A DNA stretch of 64,000 nucleotides from Streptomyces plumbidurans (GCF_019857225.1 NZ_JAFJSY010000014.1:145794-209793); one strand, 5' to 3'; counted from the stretch's first letter, positions 26,746 through 41,061 are shown. The notes: generated by a model from the sequence alone, not told the origin. Numbers and translations: made by a program.

Positions 26746-27684
26746 CTGCTTCGGGTCGCGCTGCCAGTCCTTGGCCACCTTGACGTGCAGGTCCAGGAAG
26801 ACCGGGGTGCCCAGCAGCGCCTCGATCTGCTTGCGGCTCTTGATGCCGACCTCCTTCAAGCGCTTGCCCTGGGGGCCGATGACGATGCCCTTCTGGCTGG
26901 GGCGCTCGATGTAGAGGTAGGCGTGGATGTCGAGCAGCGGCCGGTCGGCGGGGCGGTCCTCGCGCGGCAGCATCTCCTCGACCACGACCGCGATGGAGTG
27001 CGGCAGCTCGTCGCGCACGCCCTCGAGGGCCGCCTCGCGGATCAGCTCGGCGACCATGACCTGCTCGGGCTCGTCGGTCAGATCGCCCTCGGGGTAGAGC
27101 GGCGGGCCCTCGGGCAGCAGCGGGATCAGCAGGTCGGCGAGGAGGCTCACCTGCGTGCCGCCAGTCGCCGACACCGGGACGATCTCCGCCCACTCGATGC
27201 CCAGCTCCTTGCCCAGCTGGTCGATGGCGATGAGCTGCTCGGCCAGGGCCTTGGAGTCCACGAGGTCGGTCTTGGTGACGATCGCGACCTTCGGCGACTT
27301 CTTGATCCCCGCCAGTTCCTTGGCGATGAACCGGTCGCCGGGGCCGATCCTCTCGTTCGCCGGCAGGCAGAAGCCGATCACGTCGACCTCGGCCCAGGTG
27401 GTGCGCACCACGTCGTTCAGCCGCTCGCCGAGCAGGGTGCGCGGCTTGTGCAGCCCCGGGGTGTCGACCAGGATCAGCTGGGCGTCCTCGCGGTGCACGA
27501 TCCCGCGCACGGTGTGCCGCGTCGTCTGCGGCTGGTTCGCGGTGATGGCGACCTTCTGCCCGACGAGAGCGTTCGTGAGGGTGGACTTGCCCGCGTTGGG
27601 GCGGCCGACGAAGCAGGCGAAGCCCGACCTGTGGGCGGCCTGGGGCGGCTGCGACGACCCGGATGACTGACTGCGAACGCTCAT
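26725..27684 (-). CDS. era: GTPase Era
   Basis: This 319-residue GTPase binds 16S rRNA and is needed to mature the 30S subunit. G1 is GRPNAGKST, G2 is in PQTTRHTV, G3 is DTPGLHKP, G4 is TKTD and G5 is VSATGG. The C-terminal KH domain runs from about residue 220, with VIGPQGKRLKEVGIKSR. The ATG at 27684 is preferred; an in-frame ATG at 27693 also exists. It normally sits with deaminase-fold, CBS, ybeY and phoH genes. Here amtB-glnK and a WxL locus separate it from them. Confidence 0.97.
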   Translation of the reverse strand: MSVRSQSSGSSQPPQAAHRSGFACFVGRPNAGKSTLTNALVGQKVAITANQPQTTRHTVRGIVHREDAQLILVDTPGLHKPRTLLGERLNDVVRTTWAEVDVIGFCLPANERIGPGDRFIAKELAGIKKSPKVAIVTKTDLVDSKALAEQLIAIDQLGKELGIEWAEIVPVSATGGTQVSLLADLLIPLLPEGPPLYPEGDLTDEPEQVMVAELIREAALEGVRDELPHSIAVVVEEMLPREDRPADRPLLDIHAYLYIERPSQKGIVIGPQGKRLKEVGIKSRKQIEALLGTPVFLDLHVKVAKDWQRDPKQLRRLGF

Positions 27685-27761
27685 GCGGCCCATTCTCCCT
27701 GATCCACAGAGCCCCGCCGCACCGACGGTTGATCGCCGCCCGCCCCGCGGCTGTCCACCCT

Positions 27762-27804
27762 GTGAGATCCAGGAAACCTGAACGCAACGAAACACCGTGG
27801 AAAC
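27762..27804 (+). promoter_or_regulatory. candidate GlnR box before amtB
   Basis: GTGAG-n6-GAAAC-n6-GCAAC (27762-27788) fits the a1-b1-a2 part of the streptomycete GlnR pattern (gTnAc, n6, GaAAc), with two further GAAAC copies at 27789 and 27800. The fourth site of the full box is weak. It lies about 70-110 bp upstream of the amtB start, consistent with nitrogen control. Confidence 0.45.
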
Positions 27805-27873
27805 ACACCCGTGCACATCCGGAAACGCGGGCCGGTGACGCTTCGACGAGCCCCCACCCCGATGGAGACGCCC

Positions 27874-30423
<2,550 letters not shown>

Positions 30424-30478
30424 GGGTGCGGCCCCCCACGGCGAGAGGTGGGACGGGCGGGTGCGGGCGCCCGTGCGG

Positions 30479-31795
30479 TCAGGAGAGCGTGAGGGTCAGG
30501 ACACCGGAGTACGAGCCCGGAGGCGTGAACGCCGGTACGTCCAGGGAGAGCCCGGCGTCCGCGGTGAACTCACCGCCGGTGAGCGTGCCGTCGGGGGTGG
30601 ACGCCAGGGTCGCGCCCGAACTGCCCACCGTGCCCGCGGAACCGGCCTGGCAGGTGCTCGGGCTGCCCGCCTTGGTGGCGCAGGCGGGGCTCCAGCTCAG
30701 CTTCCCGGCATCGATCTTGGCGCCGGGACCGGTGAAGTCGGTGACCTTGCCGGTCAGGGACCAGCCCGCGGGCCCGCCGCGGAAGTCCTTGACGGTGACG
30801 GAGTGCAGGGCGCCGGTCGAGGCCCCGCCCTTGCCGAAGTCGACCGCCGACAGGGCGACGGCGTCACCGGCCTGGGACATGGCCAGCGTGCCGGCCTTCA
30901 CCGTGGTCGTCAGCTTCTGGCTGCCGTCCGGGACGGGCGTGGTGTCGTTGACGACGTAGGCGGCGGGGCCCGCCCCCTTGTCGGCGCTCCACGTACTGCC
31001 CTCGTAGGCCACCACGCCTGTCGTGGTCTTGTCGTTGACCACGAGCGTGCCGCTGAAGGAACCGTCGGCTGCTGCGGTGACGGTCGCGGTGTCCGCGGTC
31101 TGGGTGTCCCCGGAGCGTCCGGCGAGGGTGACGGTCGCGCCCGCGGTGAAGTTGCTGCCGCTGACGGTGACGGGGTCGCCCACGTTGCCGGAGGCCGAAC
31201 TCAGCGAGATCGCCCGGTTGTTGACGGGGGTGGAGTCGGTCGCGGTGACGGTGGCGGAGACCGGTGCGGGCGGGTCGGTCACCGTGCACGGGGTGTCGAG
31301 TTCGAGGATGTAGCTGGTGTGGATGTTGTAGTCGCCGGGCGAGAGGGTGATCGCGCCGGGCGAGGTGACCTTGAAGGTGCCGGTCATGGAGAACGACGGG
31401 AAGGCGCCGTTGCCCGGCACCGGATCGTTCTTCTTCGGTCCGGCGACGGTGACGTCACCGGTCTGCGCACCGCCGAGGGTGACCTTGCCGGTGGGCGTCA
31501 TGATGTCGGCCGGCAGGGCGATGGCGGTGGGGTTGTTGGCGGCGGGCTTGACGACGGTGTAGGTGACGGTGACGGTGTCACCGACCTTCGGACTGGCGTT
31601 GTCCACCGCGACGTTGGCGGTGGTGGTGCCGTCGATCGGCGGGATGCCGGCGACGGCGGGCGGGATGCAGTGCGTGGCGAAGTCCACGTCGGTGGCTGCG
31701 CCGGCCGGACAGGCCAGCGCCGCACCCGCGGAGACCGCGAGCGCGGTCGCGCCCAGCAGCGAGGCCAAGCGGCGTCTTCGGGTTGTCGAACCCAT
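30479..31795 (-). CDS. secreted WxL-like surface protein
   Basis: This 438-residue secreted protein has a signal peptide (LASLLGATALAVSAGAALA, then AGAA), two Ig-like beta domains (one with a VTVSGSNF-type IPT/TIG motif near residue 200) and a C-terminal region that resembles a WxL wall-binding domain: GWSLTGKVTDF gives the W-x-L motif, and the end PPGSYSGVLTLTLS resembles the second half, though without the second Trp. Such proteins bind peptidoglycan without covalent attachment. It precedes the DUF916 gene in one operon. The match to the firmicute family is by motif only. Confidence 0.65.
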   Translation of the reverse strand: MGSTTRRRRLASLLGATALAVSAGAALACPAGAATDVDFATHCIPPAVAGIPPIDGTTTANVAVDNASPKVGDTVTVTYTVVKPAANNPTAIALPADIMTPTGKVTLGGAQTGDVTVAGPKKNDPVPGNGAFPSFSMTGTFKVTSPGAITLSPGDYNIHTSYILELDTPCTVTDPPAPVSATVTATDSTPVNNRAISLSSASGNVGDPVTVSGSNFTAGATVTLAGRSGDTQTADTATVTAAADGSFSGTLVVNDKTTTGVVAYEGSTWSADKGAGPAAYVVNDTTPVPDGSQKLTTTVKAGTLAMSQAGDAVALSAVDFGKGGASTGALHSVTVKDFRGGPAGWSLTGKVTDFTGPGAKIDAGKLSWSPACATKAGSPSTCQAGSAGTVGSSGATLASTPDGTLTGGEFTADAGLSLDVPAFTPPGSYSGVLTLTLS

Positions 31796-31883
31796 GGGTG
31801 TGCCCCCTTCCTTGTGCGCTCACTGGGGGCATTGATGTGGGGATCGCGTGAGAAGTCAATGGAGATGACGCAACTGAACTGAT

Positions 31884-31920
31884 GGACCGTCAGTCCCGTG
31901 AGTGCGGGAACTGACGGTCC
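31884..31920 (-). terminator. strong hairpin after the small secreted-protein gene
   Basis: GGACCGTCAGT pairs with ACTGACGGTCC over 11 bp, continued by CCCG/CGGG after a 1-nt bulge, around a 6-nt loop. It lies 28 bp beyond the stop of the gene at 31948 and separates it from the WxL gene. Confidence 0.7.
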
Positions 31921-31947
31921 ACGTACAGCGGTTCAGCGCCGGCCGGC

Positions 31948-32424
31948 TCAGTCGAACACGAACGGTCCGGGTGACTGCGGGCCGGTCGCCGTACAGGTGA
32001 TGGTGATGCCGAAGACGGTCATCTTCAGCGAGCCGCCGAAGGCTTCCAGGCTGTCGCCGGAGGCCACGGTGCCGCTGAGCGGACCGACGGTGACGGGGTC
32101 ACCGGCCGCCATCGCCGGGTTCTTCGTACCGGTGAAGTCGGTGGTGCCACCGCTCGCCTTGACCAAGGTCAACGTGGACGAGATCGAGTCCGCCGACAGG
32201 GCGATCGGAGCGGTGACCGCCGACGACGTGAGCGTCATGGTGGCCGACGTGCCGTCCTGGGTGGCCGTGAGCGTGGCGTCGCCGCCACCGAAGCTGCCGC
32301 AGTCGGCGGTGAGCGTCGCCGACTGCGGGGTGACCGCGAGCGCGCTGGGGGCGAACGCGAGCGAGGCGACCGCGAGGGCCCCCACCGCCATGGCCGCACC
32401 TGAGGTGATACGTGTGGCTCTCAT
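31948..32424 (-). CDS. small secreted beta-rich protein, unrecognised
   Basis: This exported protein of about 158 residues has an N-terminal signal (MRATRITSGAAMAVGALAVA, then PSALA). The mature part is rich in Thr, Ser and Gly, with alternating hydrophobic residues suggesting a beta fold (ATLTATQDGTSATMTLTSSA) and only two Cys (TADC, TITC) that may form a disulfide. It resembles the repeat-rich secreted proteins found next to WxL genes, and its position upstream of the WxL operon supports a surface role. I do not recognise a named family. ATG 32424 was chosen because longer starts lack a signal peptide. Confidence 0.6.
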   Translation of the reverse strand: MRATRITSGAAMAVGALAVASLAFAPSALAVTPQSATLTADCGSFGGGDATLTATQDGTSATMTLTSSAVTAPIALSADSISSTLTLVKASGGTTDFTGTKNPAMAAGDPVTVGPLSGTVASGDSLEAFGGSLKMTVFGITITCTATGPQSPGPFVFD

Positions 32425-32543
32425 GAGGAACCGGCTCCCTTCCCGAAGCTGGGAACTGCCATGTGGGGATGGTTGGGAGAGATCCGTACGGGCCGTCGGC
32501 CGGGCGTGGTGCGGTACGCCGGGTGGGGGGTGAACGGGCGGAT

Positions 32544-32558
32544 CTGACGGACCGTCGG
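32544..32558. promoter_or_regulatory. palindrome upstream of the small secreted-protein gene
   Basis: CTGACGG-A-CCGTCGG is symmetric at six of seven positions. The same CTGACGG/CCGTCAG sequence forms the stem of the terminator at 31884. It may be an operator, or the end of the deaminase-like gene's transcript; nothing decides between these. Confidence 0.25.
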
Positions 32559-32636
32559 AACTACCGGTTCCATTGATGCCCGTGGGATGAAGAAACGGCA
32601 AGGACGAATTCCGGACGACTCTGAAACGGCCGGTTT

Positions 32637-32990
32637 TCAGCCTGCGGTCACGGTGCTGCGGACCGTCCCGTCGGGCCCGGCCACCAGCACCGGAGTCTGC
32701 GGTCCGCCCAGGTCCGCCACCGCGGCACGGTCCTGCTCCGAGGCCGACCAGGCCTCGGTCACCACGGCCGCCGCCTCCAGCGACTTCGCCCCGGAGGCCA
32801 CCGCCATGGCCACCGCCGTCCGCAGCGCGCTCAGCTCCAGTGACGGAAGAGCGACGGTCGCGGCGACATACGTACGTCCGGTGTCGTCCCGTACGGCCGC
32901 CCCCTCGGGCACACCGTTGCGGGCCCGCGCCGAACGGGCCAGGGTGACGATCTTGCGGTCCTCGGGGTCGAGCGCACTGCTGTCGGTCAT
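32637..32990 (-). CDS. cytidine deaminase-fold protein without zinc ligands
   Basis: This 117-residue protein follows the cytidine deaminase pattern: the helix KIVTLARSARARNG, the strand pair GAAVRDDTGRTYVAATVALPS, the helix LSALRTAVAMAVASGAK and the strand LEAAAVVTE. The zinc motif C/HAE is replaced by LSAL, and the PCxxC motif is missing. The protein has no Cys and no His at all, so it cannot hold the catalytic zinc. It belongs to the era-ybeY-phoH neighbourhood and probably has a binding or structural role. Confidence 0.75.
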   Translation of the reverse strand: MTDSSALDPEDRKIVTLARSARARNGVPEGAAVRDDTGRTYVAATVALPSLELSALRTAVAMAVASGAKSLEAAAVVTEAWSASEQDRAAVADLGGPQTPVLVAGPDGTVRSTVTAG

Positions 32991-33018
32991 GATCCGAGCA
33001 TACGTACCACCGCGGCCG

Positions 33019-33915
33019 TCATCCGGCCACGGGGTACATCGCCCCGCGCCGCCCCTCCGGGGACGCCAGCCACTCCAGCTTCGCCGCCGTGTTCGCCTCG
33101 TCCAGCGGTGTGTGCAGCACGACCGTCAGATCGGGCCGCGCGGGCACCCGCATCGCCGTGGACTCCACGACCAGCAGCCCGACCAGCGGATGCTCCAGCT
33201 CCTTGCGGATCTGCCCGGCGTCCTCGATGTCCCGCTCCGCCCACATCGCCGCGAACTCCCGGCTCATCTCGGTCAGTTCGGCCAGCAGCGTCTGGAAACC
33301 CTCGTCGTCGGGCCGCGCCGCGCTCGCCGCCCGGAACTGCGCGACGACCGTGCGCGCGTTGCGCTCCCAGCTCTTGGACCGTGAGCGGTACAGGGGGTCG
33401 GTGAAGAAGTCGACCACGCAGTTCTGCGTGATGTCCGGCCGCATGCCCAGCACCGCGCCGGCGGCGTCGTTGTAGAGCACGCAGTTGTAGTACGGGTCCA
33501 TGATGTGCGCGGGATACGGCATCCAGGTGTCGATCAGCCGCCGCAGCCCCTCGTACATGTCCCGCCGGTCGGGCTCGGCCTCCGGCGGCGGCGGATTCAG
33601 ACCCGCCAGCAGATACAGATGGCGTCGCTCGGCACCGCTCAGTTTCAGCACCCTCGCCACCGAGTCGAGAACCTGCGGGGAGACCGAGATGTCACGCCCC
33701 TGCTCCAGCCACTGGTACCAGGACGCACCCACACCCGCGAGAACGGCGACCTCCTCGCGCCGCAGCCCGGGCGTGCGCCGCCGGGCCCCGCCGTCCGGCA
33801 GACCCGCCTCGGCCGGGGACACCCGTGCCCGTCGGCTCATCAGGAACTCGCGCAGCTCCCTGAGCCGGTGCGCCTTACCCGCCGCTGTCTCGACGACATC
33901 CGCCACGTACCCCAC
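33019..33915 (-). CDS. XRE-family regulator with MmyB-like ligand domain
   Basis: This 298-residue regulator has a helix-turn-helix near residues 45-90 (TPGLRREEVAVLAGVGASWY, then LEQGRDISVS) and a C-terminal MmyB/PAS-like domain (from about 115, DTWMPYPAHIMDPYYN). The GTG at 33915 is one of several possible starts. It is divergent from the MFS exporter at 34001 (85-bp gap), which it probably represses until a ligand is bound. Confidence 0.85.
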   Translation of the reverse strand: MGYVADVVETAAGKAHRLRELREFLMSRRARVSPAEAGLPDGGARRRTPGLRREEVAVLAGVGASWYQWLEQGRDISVSPQVLDSVARVLKLSGAERRHLYLLAGLNPPPPEAEPDRRDMYEGLRRLIDTWMPYPAHIMDPYYNCVLYNDAAGAVLGMRPDITQNCVVDFFTDPLYRSRSKSWERNARTVVAQFRAASAARPDDEGFQTLLAELTEMSREFAAMWAERDIEDAGQIRKELEHPLVGLLVVESTAMRVPARPDLTVVLHTPLDEANTAAKLEWLASPEGRRGAMYPVAG

Positions 33916-34000
33916 TCCCCCATTGCCGTGCCTGGTGCTGCCACCACCAGCACAACCTGCCGCTCCCCACCGCTATTCCGGCGCCCGCAGGCTCTTGCCC

Positions 34001-35440
34001 ATGGCGATCGACACCACCCGATACGACACCACCGACGAACCGCTCGACACCCCCCGGCTGTCGACGCGCGACAAGCTCGTCCTCTTCGTCCTGTGCGCGG
34101 CCCAGTTCATGGTCGCCCTGGACTTCTCCGTCCTGAACGTGGCACTGCCCGACCTCGGGGCCGACCTCGGCATGAACCGGTCCTCCCTGCAGTGGGGAGT
34201 CACCGCGTTCGCACTGCCCTCCGGCGGTTTCCTGCTGCTGTTCGGCAGGATCGGTGACCTCTACGGCCGCCGGAGGCTGTTTTTGACCGGGCTCGCGCTG
34301 TTCGGCGCGGCCTCACTGCTGGCGACCCTCGCCCGGGACCCGGCGTCGTTCCTGACCGGACGCGCCCTGCAGGGCCTCGGCGCGGCGGCGATCGTCCCGA
34401 CCGGCATGTCCCTGCTGACCACGACGTTCCCGGAGGGCCCGGCCCGCGACCGCGCCCTCGGCATCTCCGGCACCCTGCTCTCGCTCGGCTTCACCGTCGG
34501 CATGGTGGCGGGCGGTGTGCTCACCGACGCCTTCGGCTGGCGCTCCACAATGGCCCTGCTGACGCTGTTCGCGCTGCTCGTGCTGCCGATGGCGCCCGCC
34601 CTGCTGCCGGAGTCCCGCACCCCCGAGCGCCCGCGCCTCGACGTCCCCGGCGCGGTCACCGTCACCGCCGGCCTGCTCTCCCTGATCTACGCCCTGTCGA
34701 CGGCCGCCGACCACGGCTTCGCCCGCACGGACGTCGTCGCGGCCCTCGTGGCGGGCGTCGTCCTCCTCGCCGCCTTCGTCGCCGTCGAGTCCCGTACGGC
34801 CGCACCGCTGGTCTCACTGCCGATGCTGCGCCGCCGCACGGTGGCGTGGGGCAATCTGGGCGGCCTGGTCACCTTCTCGATGATGTCGACGGTCGTCTTC
34901 GTGCTGACGCTGTATCTGCAGGAGGTCCTGGATCTGTCGGCCTTCGAGACGGGCCTGGTCTTCGGCGTCCAGGGCGTGCTGTCGGCGGTCGCCGGGGCCT
35001 ACGCCCCGAAGGTCATCGGCCGCCTGGGGGCCCGCCGCACCCTCGTCGCCTCGCTCGCCGGCCAGGGCGCCCTGATCGCCGCACTGCTCGGCCTGAACGC
35101 CCACACCTGGTCGGTCTGGCTCGCCGTGAGCGCCGTCTCCCTGTCCAGCATGGGCCACCTGGGCGCGATCATCTCCTACGGCCTGACCGTCACCTCAGGG
35201 GTCCCGGACGAGGAACAGGGCCTGGCCACCGGCCTGGTCACCTCGACCCAGCAGGTCGGCATCACCATCGGCATCCCGCTCCTCGGCGTCCTGGCCACCA
35301 CCTCGGACGACCTGCTCACCGGCGTCCACACGGTGCTGGCGGTCGACGCGGCGGTCGTGCTGGCCGCGGCCGCCCTGGTCGCCGTAGGACTGCGGGTGCG
35401 CTCAGGGGCGGTCGAGGCGCAGTCGCTCGGCGCGCGGTAG
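34001..35440 (+). CDS. MFS drug/metabolite exporter, DHA2-like
   Basis: This 479-residue major facilitator has 12-14 membrane segments. Motif A is GRIGDLYGRRRLFLTG, with the DHA2-like LDFSVLNVALPDL in the first segment and motif C-like GFTVGMVAGGVLTDAFGWR in the fifth. It probably exports a drug or metabolite by proton antiport. The ATG at 34001 gives the usual short N-terminus. It is divergent from the XRE gene, and its last 39 bp overlap the convergent MmcQ/YjbR gene. Confidence 0.88.
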   Translation: MAIDTTRYDTTDEPLDTPRLSTRDKLVLFVLCAAQFMVALDFSVLNVALPDLGADLGMNRSSLQWGVTAFALPSGGFLLLFGRIGDLYGRRRLFLTGLALFGAASLLATLARDPASFLTGRALQGLGAAAIVPTGMSLLTTTFPEGPARDRALGISGTLLSLGFTVGMVAGGVLTDAFGWRSTMALLTLFALLVLPMAPALLPESRTPERPRLDVPGAVTVTAGLLSLIYALSTAADHGFARTDVVAALVAGVVLLAAFVAVESRTAAPLVSLPMLRRRTVAWGNLGGLVTFSMMSTVVFVLTLYLQEVLDLSAFETGLVFGVQGVLSAVAGAYAPKVIGRLGARRTLVASLAGQGALIAALLGLNAHTWSVWLAVSAVSLSSMGHLGAIISYGLTVTSGVPDEEQGLATGLVTSTQQVGITIGIPLLGVLATTSDDLLTGVHTVLAVDAAVVLAAAALVAVGLRVRSGAVEAQSLGAR

Positions 35441-35761
35441 ACCGGCCACCACCAGGTCGTACGAGTCCTCCACGAGCTCCCGGACCAGCCGGTCCGGGAG
35501 TTCGCCGTCCACCGTGACGGTGTTCCAGCGCCGCTTGTTCATGTGATAGCCGGGGACGATCAGGCCAGGATGGTCGGCGCGCAGCCGGACCGCGTCCTCC
35601 GGGTCGCACTTGAGGTTGACGGTCAGCGGCCGCGCACCGAGGTTGGTCAGCGCGAAGAGCTTGCCCAGCACCTTGAAGACGGAGGTCTCCGGGTTGAACG
35701 GGAAGTCCTCCACGGTGGCGTTGAAGGACAGACAGAGGTCGCGCAGTTCCTGCGGGGTCAC
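35402..35761 (-). CDS. MmcQ/YjbR family protein
   Basis: This 119-residue cytoplasmic protein of the MmcQ/YjbR (CyaY-like DNA-binding fold) family has VFKVLGKLFALTNL, then LKCDPEDAVRLRADHPGLIVPGYH-type residues, and NKRRWNTV. The GTG start overlaps the CBS gene stop (GTGA, 35758-35761), so it is coupled to the era/ybeY block. Its function is not established; the fold binds DNA in vitro in some members. It overlaps the end of the MFS gene on the other strand. Confidence 0.85.
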   Translation of the reverse strand: MTPQELRDLCLSFNATVEDFPFNPETSVFKVLGKLFALTNLGARPLTVNLKCDPEDAVRLRADHPGLIVPGYHMNKRRWNTVTVDGELPDRLVRELVEDSYDLVVAGLPRAERLRLDRP

Positions 35762-37065
35762 TCCTCCTTCGCCTCCTCCTTTGGCCGAGCCTGCGGAGCC
35801 AGGGGCTCCACCAGGACGGTGACGATCTTGTTGCGGCGGCCGGCCGCGGCCTCGGCGGTCAGGCGCAGTTCGCGGCCGTCGGGCAGGTCGACGACGGCGG
35901 ACGCCCCGGCGATGGGCACGCGGCCGAGCGCCTTGGCGAGCAGTCCGCCGACGGTCTCCACGTCCTCGTCGTCGTACTCGTCGAGGCCGTACAGCTCGCC
36001 GAGGTCGGTGATGTCGAGGCGGGCGGTGACACGGTGGCGGTCGTCGCCCAGGTCCTCCACGGGCGGCAGTTCGCGGTCGTACTCGTCGGTGATCTCGCCG
36101 ACGATCTCCTCGAGGATGTCCTCGATGGTGACGATGCCGGCCGTGCCGCCGTACTCGTCGATGACGACGGCGACGTGGTTGCGCTCCTGCTGCATCTCGC
36201 GCAGCAGGTCACCGGCGTTCTTGGTGTCGGGCACGAACGCGGCCGGGCGCATGGCCGTGGAGACCAGCTCGGACTCGGCGTCGCGGCTGATGTGCGTCTT
36301 GCGGGCCAGGTCCTTCAGATACACGATCCCGACGATGTCGTCCTCGCTCTCGCCGGTCACCGGTATCCGCGAGAAGCCCGAGCGCAGCGCGAGGGTGAGG
36401 GCCTGACGGATCGTCTTGAACCGCTCGATGACGACGAGATCGGTGCGCGGGACCATGACCTCCCGCACGAGCGTGTCGCCCAGTTCGAAGACCGAGTGCA
36501 CCATGCGGCGCTCCTCGTCCTCGATCAGGGACTCCTTCTCCGCGAGGTCGACCAGCGCGCGCAGCTCCGCCTCGGAGGCGAAGGGGCCGCGGCGGAAGCC
36601 CTTACCGGGGGTGAGCGCGTTGCCGATGAGGATCAGCAGGTTCGGGATCGGGCCCATGATCCGGGCCAGCGGCAGCAGGACGTACGCCGCGGCGGTCGCC
36701 GTGTTCAACGGGTGCTGGCGGCCGATGGTGCGCGGGGAGACGCCGACGGCGACGTACGACACGAGGACCATGACGCCGATCGCGACCAGCAGGGCGCGGG
36801 TGGTGCCCGGGAACTCCTGGAGGCAGGCGTACGTCACCAGGGCCGCGGCCGCCATCTCGCAGGCGACGCGCACCAGCAGCGCGACGTTCAGATAGCGGGT
36901 GGGGTCGGCCGCGACCTGGGCGAGCTTGGCGCTGCCGCGGCGGCCCAGGCGCACCGACTCCTCGGCGCGGAAGCTGGAGACCCGCGCGAGGCCCGCCTCC
37001 GCGCAGGCGGCGAGCCAGGCGACGACGACCAGCGCGATCGCGCCGGCGACGATCTGCGCACTCAT
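35758..37065 (-). CDS. HlyC/CorC-type CBS-domain membrane protein (CNNM/DUF21)
   Basis: This 435-residue protein has a CNNM/DUF21 membrane domain (four segments in the first 170 residues, with [17 protein letters not shown]), a paired CBS domain ([12 protein letters not shown] ... [17 protein letters not shown] ... [20 protein letters not shown]) and a C-terminal CorC-HlyC domain. Members are implicated in Mg2+ efflux or sensing. The ATG overlaps the ybeY stop (37062-37065). This order, phoH-ybeY-CBS, is conserved in actinobacteria. Confidence 0.93.
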   Translation of the reverse strand: MSAQIVAGAIALVVVAWLAACAEAGLARVSSFRAEESVRLGRRGSAKLAQVAADPTRYLNVALLVRVACEMAAAALVTYACLQEFPGTTRALLVAIGVMVLVSYVAVGVSPRTIGRQHPLNTATAAAYVLLPLARIMGPIPNLLILIGNALTPGKGFRRGPFASEAELRALVDLAEKESLIEDEERRMVHSVFELGDTLVREVMVPRTDLVVIERFKTIRQALTLALRSGFSRIPVTGESEDDIVGIVYLKDLARKTHISRDAESELVSTAMRPAAFVPDTKNAGDLLREMQQERNHVAVVIDEYGGTAGIVTIEDILEEIVGEITDEYDRELPPVEDLGDDRHRVTARLDITDLGELYGLDEYDDEDVETVGGLLAKALGRVPIAGASAVVDLPDGRELRLTAEAAAGRRNKIVTVLVEPLAPQARPKEEAKEE

Positions 37066-37559
37066 GAGACGGTCGGGGCCGGGGACGGGCCGGTCAGGCC
37101 CTTCTCCGCGCGCCAGCCGTCCACGATGGCCGCCTGCAGACCGAACATCTCGGCCTTCTCGTCGGGCTCCTCGTGGTCGTAGCCGAGGAGGTGCAGCACC
37201 CCATGGACGGTCAGGAGCTGGAGCTCCTCGTCCATGGAGTGCTGCGTCGGCGCCTCTTCGCCCTGCTTCTTGGCGACCTCGGGACACAGCACGATGTCAC
37301 CGAGCAGACCCTGCGGGGGCTCGTCGTCGTCCTTCGACGGCGGACGCAGCTCGTCCATCGGGAAGGACATGACGTCCGTCGGCCCCGGCAGGTCCATCCA
37401 CTGCACATGCAGCTGCGCCATGGCGTCGGCGTCCACGACGATCACCGAGAGCTCGGAGAGCGGGTGGATGCGCATCCGCGCGAGCGCGTAACGGGCGATG
37501 TCGAGGACCGCCTGCTCGTCGACCTCGGTTCCGGACTCGTTGTTGACGTCGATCGACAT
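37062..37559 (-). CDS. ybeY: endoribonuclease YbeY
   Basis: This 165-residue zinc-dependent RNase works in 16S rRNA 3' maturation and ribosome quality control. The zinc motif [11 protein letters not shown] (H-x3-H-x5-H) is intact, and DVMSFPMDE precedes it as in the family. It lies 13 bp after the phoH stop and overlaps the CBS gene, forming one transcription unit. Length is normal for actinobacteria. Confidence 0.95.
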   Translation of the reverse strand: MSIDVNNESGTEVDEQAVLDIARYALARMRIHPLSELSVIVVDADAMAQLHVQWMDLPGPTDVMSFPMDELRPPSKDDDEPPQGLLGDIVLCPEVAKKQGEEAPTQHSMDEELQLLTVHGVLHLLGYDHEEPDEKAEMFGLQAAIVDGWRAEKGLTGPSPAPTVS

Positions 37560-37572
37560 GGTGCTGGGGTGT

Positions 37573-39702
<2,130 letters not shown>

Positions 39703-39853
39703 GGGCCGGCTCGTAGGCCTTGCTCGTCCTCCTCGTCACGGCACGCTCGCCGCTCGGGCTGCCTGGCGATTTCCAGGGTACGCCGGGGCACTGACAACGC
39801 CGTAGGGCTTTTCCGTGCCCTGGGTTTCACAGCGCCGCGCCGAATCCGCGCGC

Positions 39854-40999
39854 TCACGCGGAGCGGAAACCGATCGTCGGCACCGCCCGCCGCAGCGGCC
39901 AGGGCCGGGCCTCCTCCTCCGGCACCAGCGCCTGCAGGAAGGAGTACCGGCGCAGGGCGGCCGGGTCCTGGGTGCGTACCGACTGCACCTTGCGCCACCA
40001 GGCGCCGATCTCTGACCAGCCCGGCGCGGAGAGGGAGCCGCCGAACTCCTGCACCGACAGGGCTGCCGTCAGGCCCGCGAAGGCGAGGCGGTCGGCGAGC
40101 GGCCAGCCGGCCAGGGTGCCGGTGACGAAGCCCGCGACGAAGACGTCCCCGGCGCCGGTCGGGTCCAGGGCCTCCACGGCGATGGCGGGGACCTCGGCGG
40201 TCTCGCCGGTACGGCGGTCCACCGCGTACGCCCCCTCGGCGCCGAGGGTGACCACCGCGAGCGGGACGTGCTCGGTCAGGGCGTGGGCGGCGGCGCGGGG
40301 GCAGGTGGCGCCGGTGTAGCGCATCGCCTCCTCCGCGTTCGGCAGGAAGGCCTCGCAGTGCTGGAGGTCGGTCAGGCCCGCGAGGTCCCAGGCGTCGGTG
40401 TCGTCCCAGCCGACGTCGGCGAAGACGCGGGTGCCGCGGTCCGCGGCGCGGGCGATCCAGGGGGCGGGCTTGCCGGGGGTGAGGGAGGCGACGGCGGCAC
40501 GCGCGCGGGGAGTGCCGCCGGGGGTGCCGGACGGGTCGAGGACGGCCTCGACGGGCGGTTCGTGGCCGTGGGAGACCATCGTGCGCTCGCCCTCGTAGGC
40601 CATGGAGACGGTGACCGGGGAGTGCCAGCCGGGGACGGTGCGGGAGGTGGAGAGGTCGATGTGCTCGCCCTGTTCCAGCGCGTCCCAGCAGTACTCGCCG
40701 TAGTGGTCGTCGCCGAAGGCGGCCGCGAGGGACGTTTTCAGGCCGAGGCGGGCGAGCGCCGTGGCCATGTTGGCGACGCCGCCGGGGCTCGACCCCATCC
40801 CGCGCGCCCAGGACTCGGTCCCGCGCACCGGGGCGGAGTCGAGCCCGGTGAAGATGATGTCGAGGAAGACGGTGCCGGTCAGATACACGTCCCAGGGCGG
40901 ATCGCCGGGGGCGCGCAGCACGGCCAGGGGGTCGACCTCGGCCTGGCACTGCGGTCCTTCGGTGATGGGCGACGGTCCCTTCCCGGTGGGCGTGATCAC
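39854..40999 (-). CDS. PfkB-family carbohydrate kinase
   Basis: This 381-residue ribokinase-like kinase has the early GGVANMATALARLGL motif for sugar binding and the PfkB signature LDPTGAGDVFVAGF with the catalytic Asp near residue 290. It phosphorylates a sugar or nucleoside; the substrate is not clear. The GTG at 40999 follows GGGAG. It lies between phoH and the glucarate genes. A KDG-type kinase is conceivable, but no sequence mark proves it. Confidence 0.85.
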   Translation of the reverse strand: MITPTGKGPSPITEGPQCQAEVDPLAVLRAPGDPPWDVYLTGTVFLDIIFTGLDSAPVRGTESWARGMGSSPGGVANMATALARLGLKTSLAAAFGDDHYGEYCWDALEQGEHIDLSTSRTVPGWHSPVTVSMAYEGERTMVSHGHEPPVEAVLDPSGTPGGTPRARAAVASLTPGKPAPWIARAADRGTRVFADVGWDDTDAWDLAGLTDLQHCEAFLPNAEEAMRYTGATCPRAAAHALTEHVPLAVVTLGAEGAYAVDRRTGETAEVPAIAVEALDPTGAGDVFVAGFVTGTLAGWPLADRLAFAGLTAALSVQEFGGSLSAPGWSEIGAWWRKVQSVRTQDPAALRRYSFLQALVPEEEARPWPLRRAVPTIGFRSA

Positions 41000-41061
41000 G
41001 GTGCGCTCCCTGACATGGTGCGGATCAGGCCAGTGTGCACCACCCCAGTGACACGGGGGCG

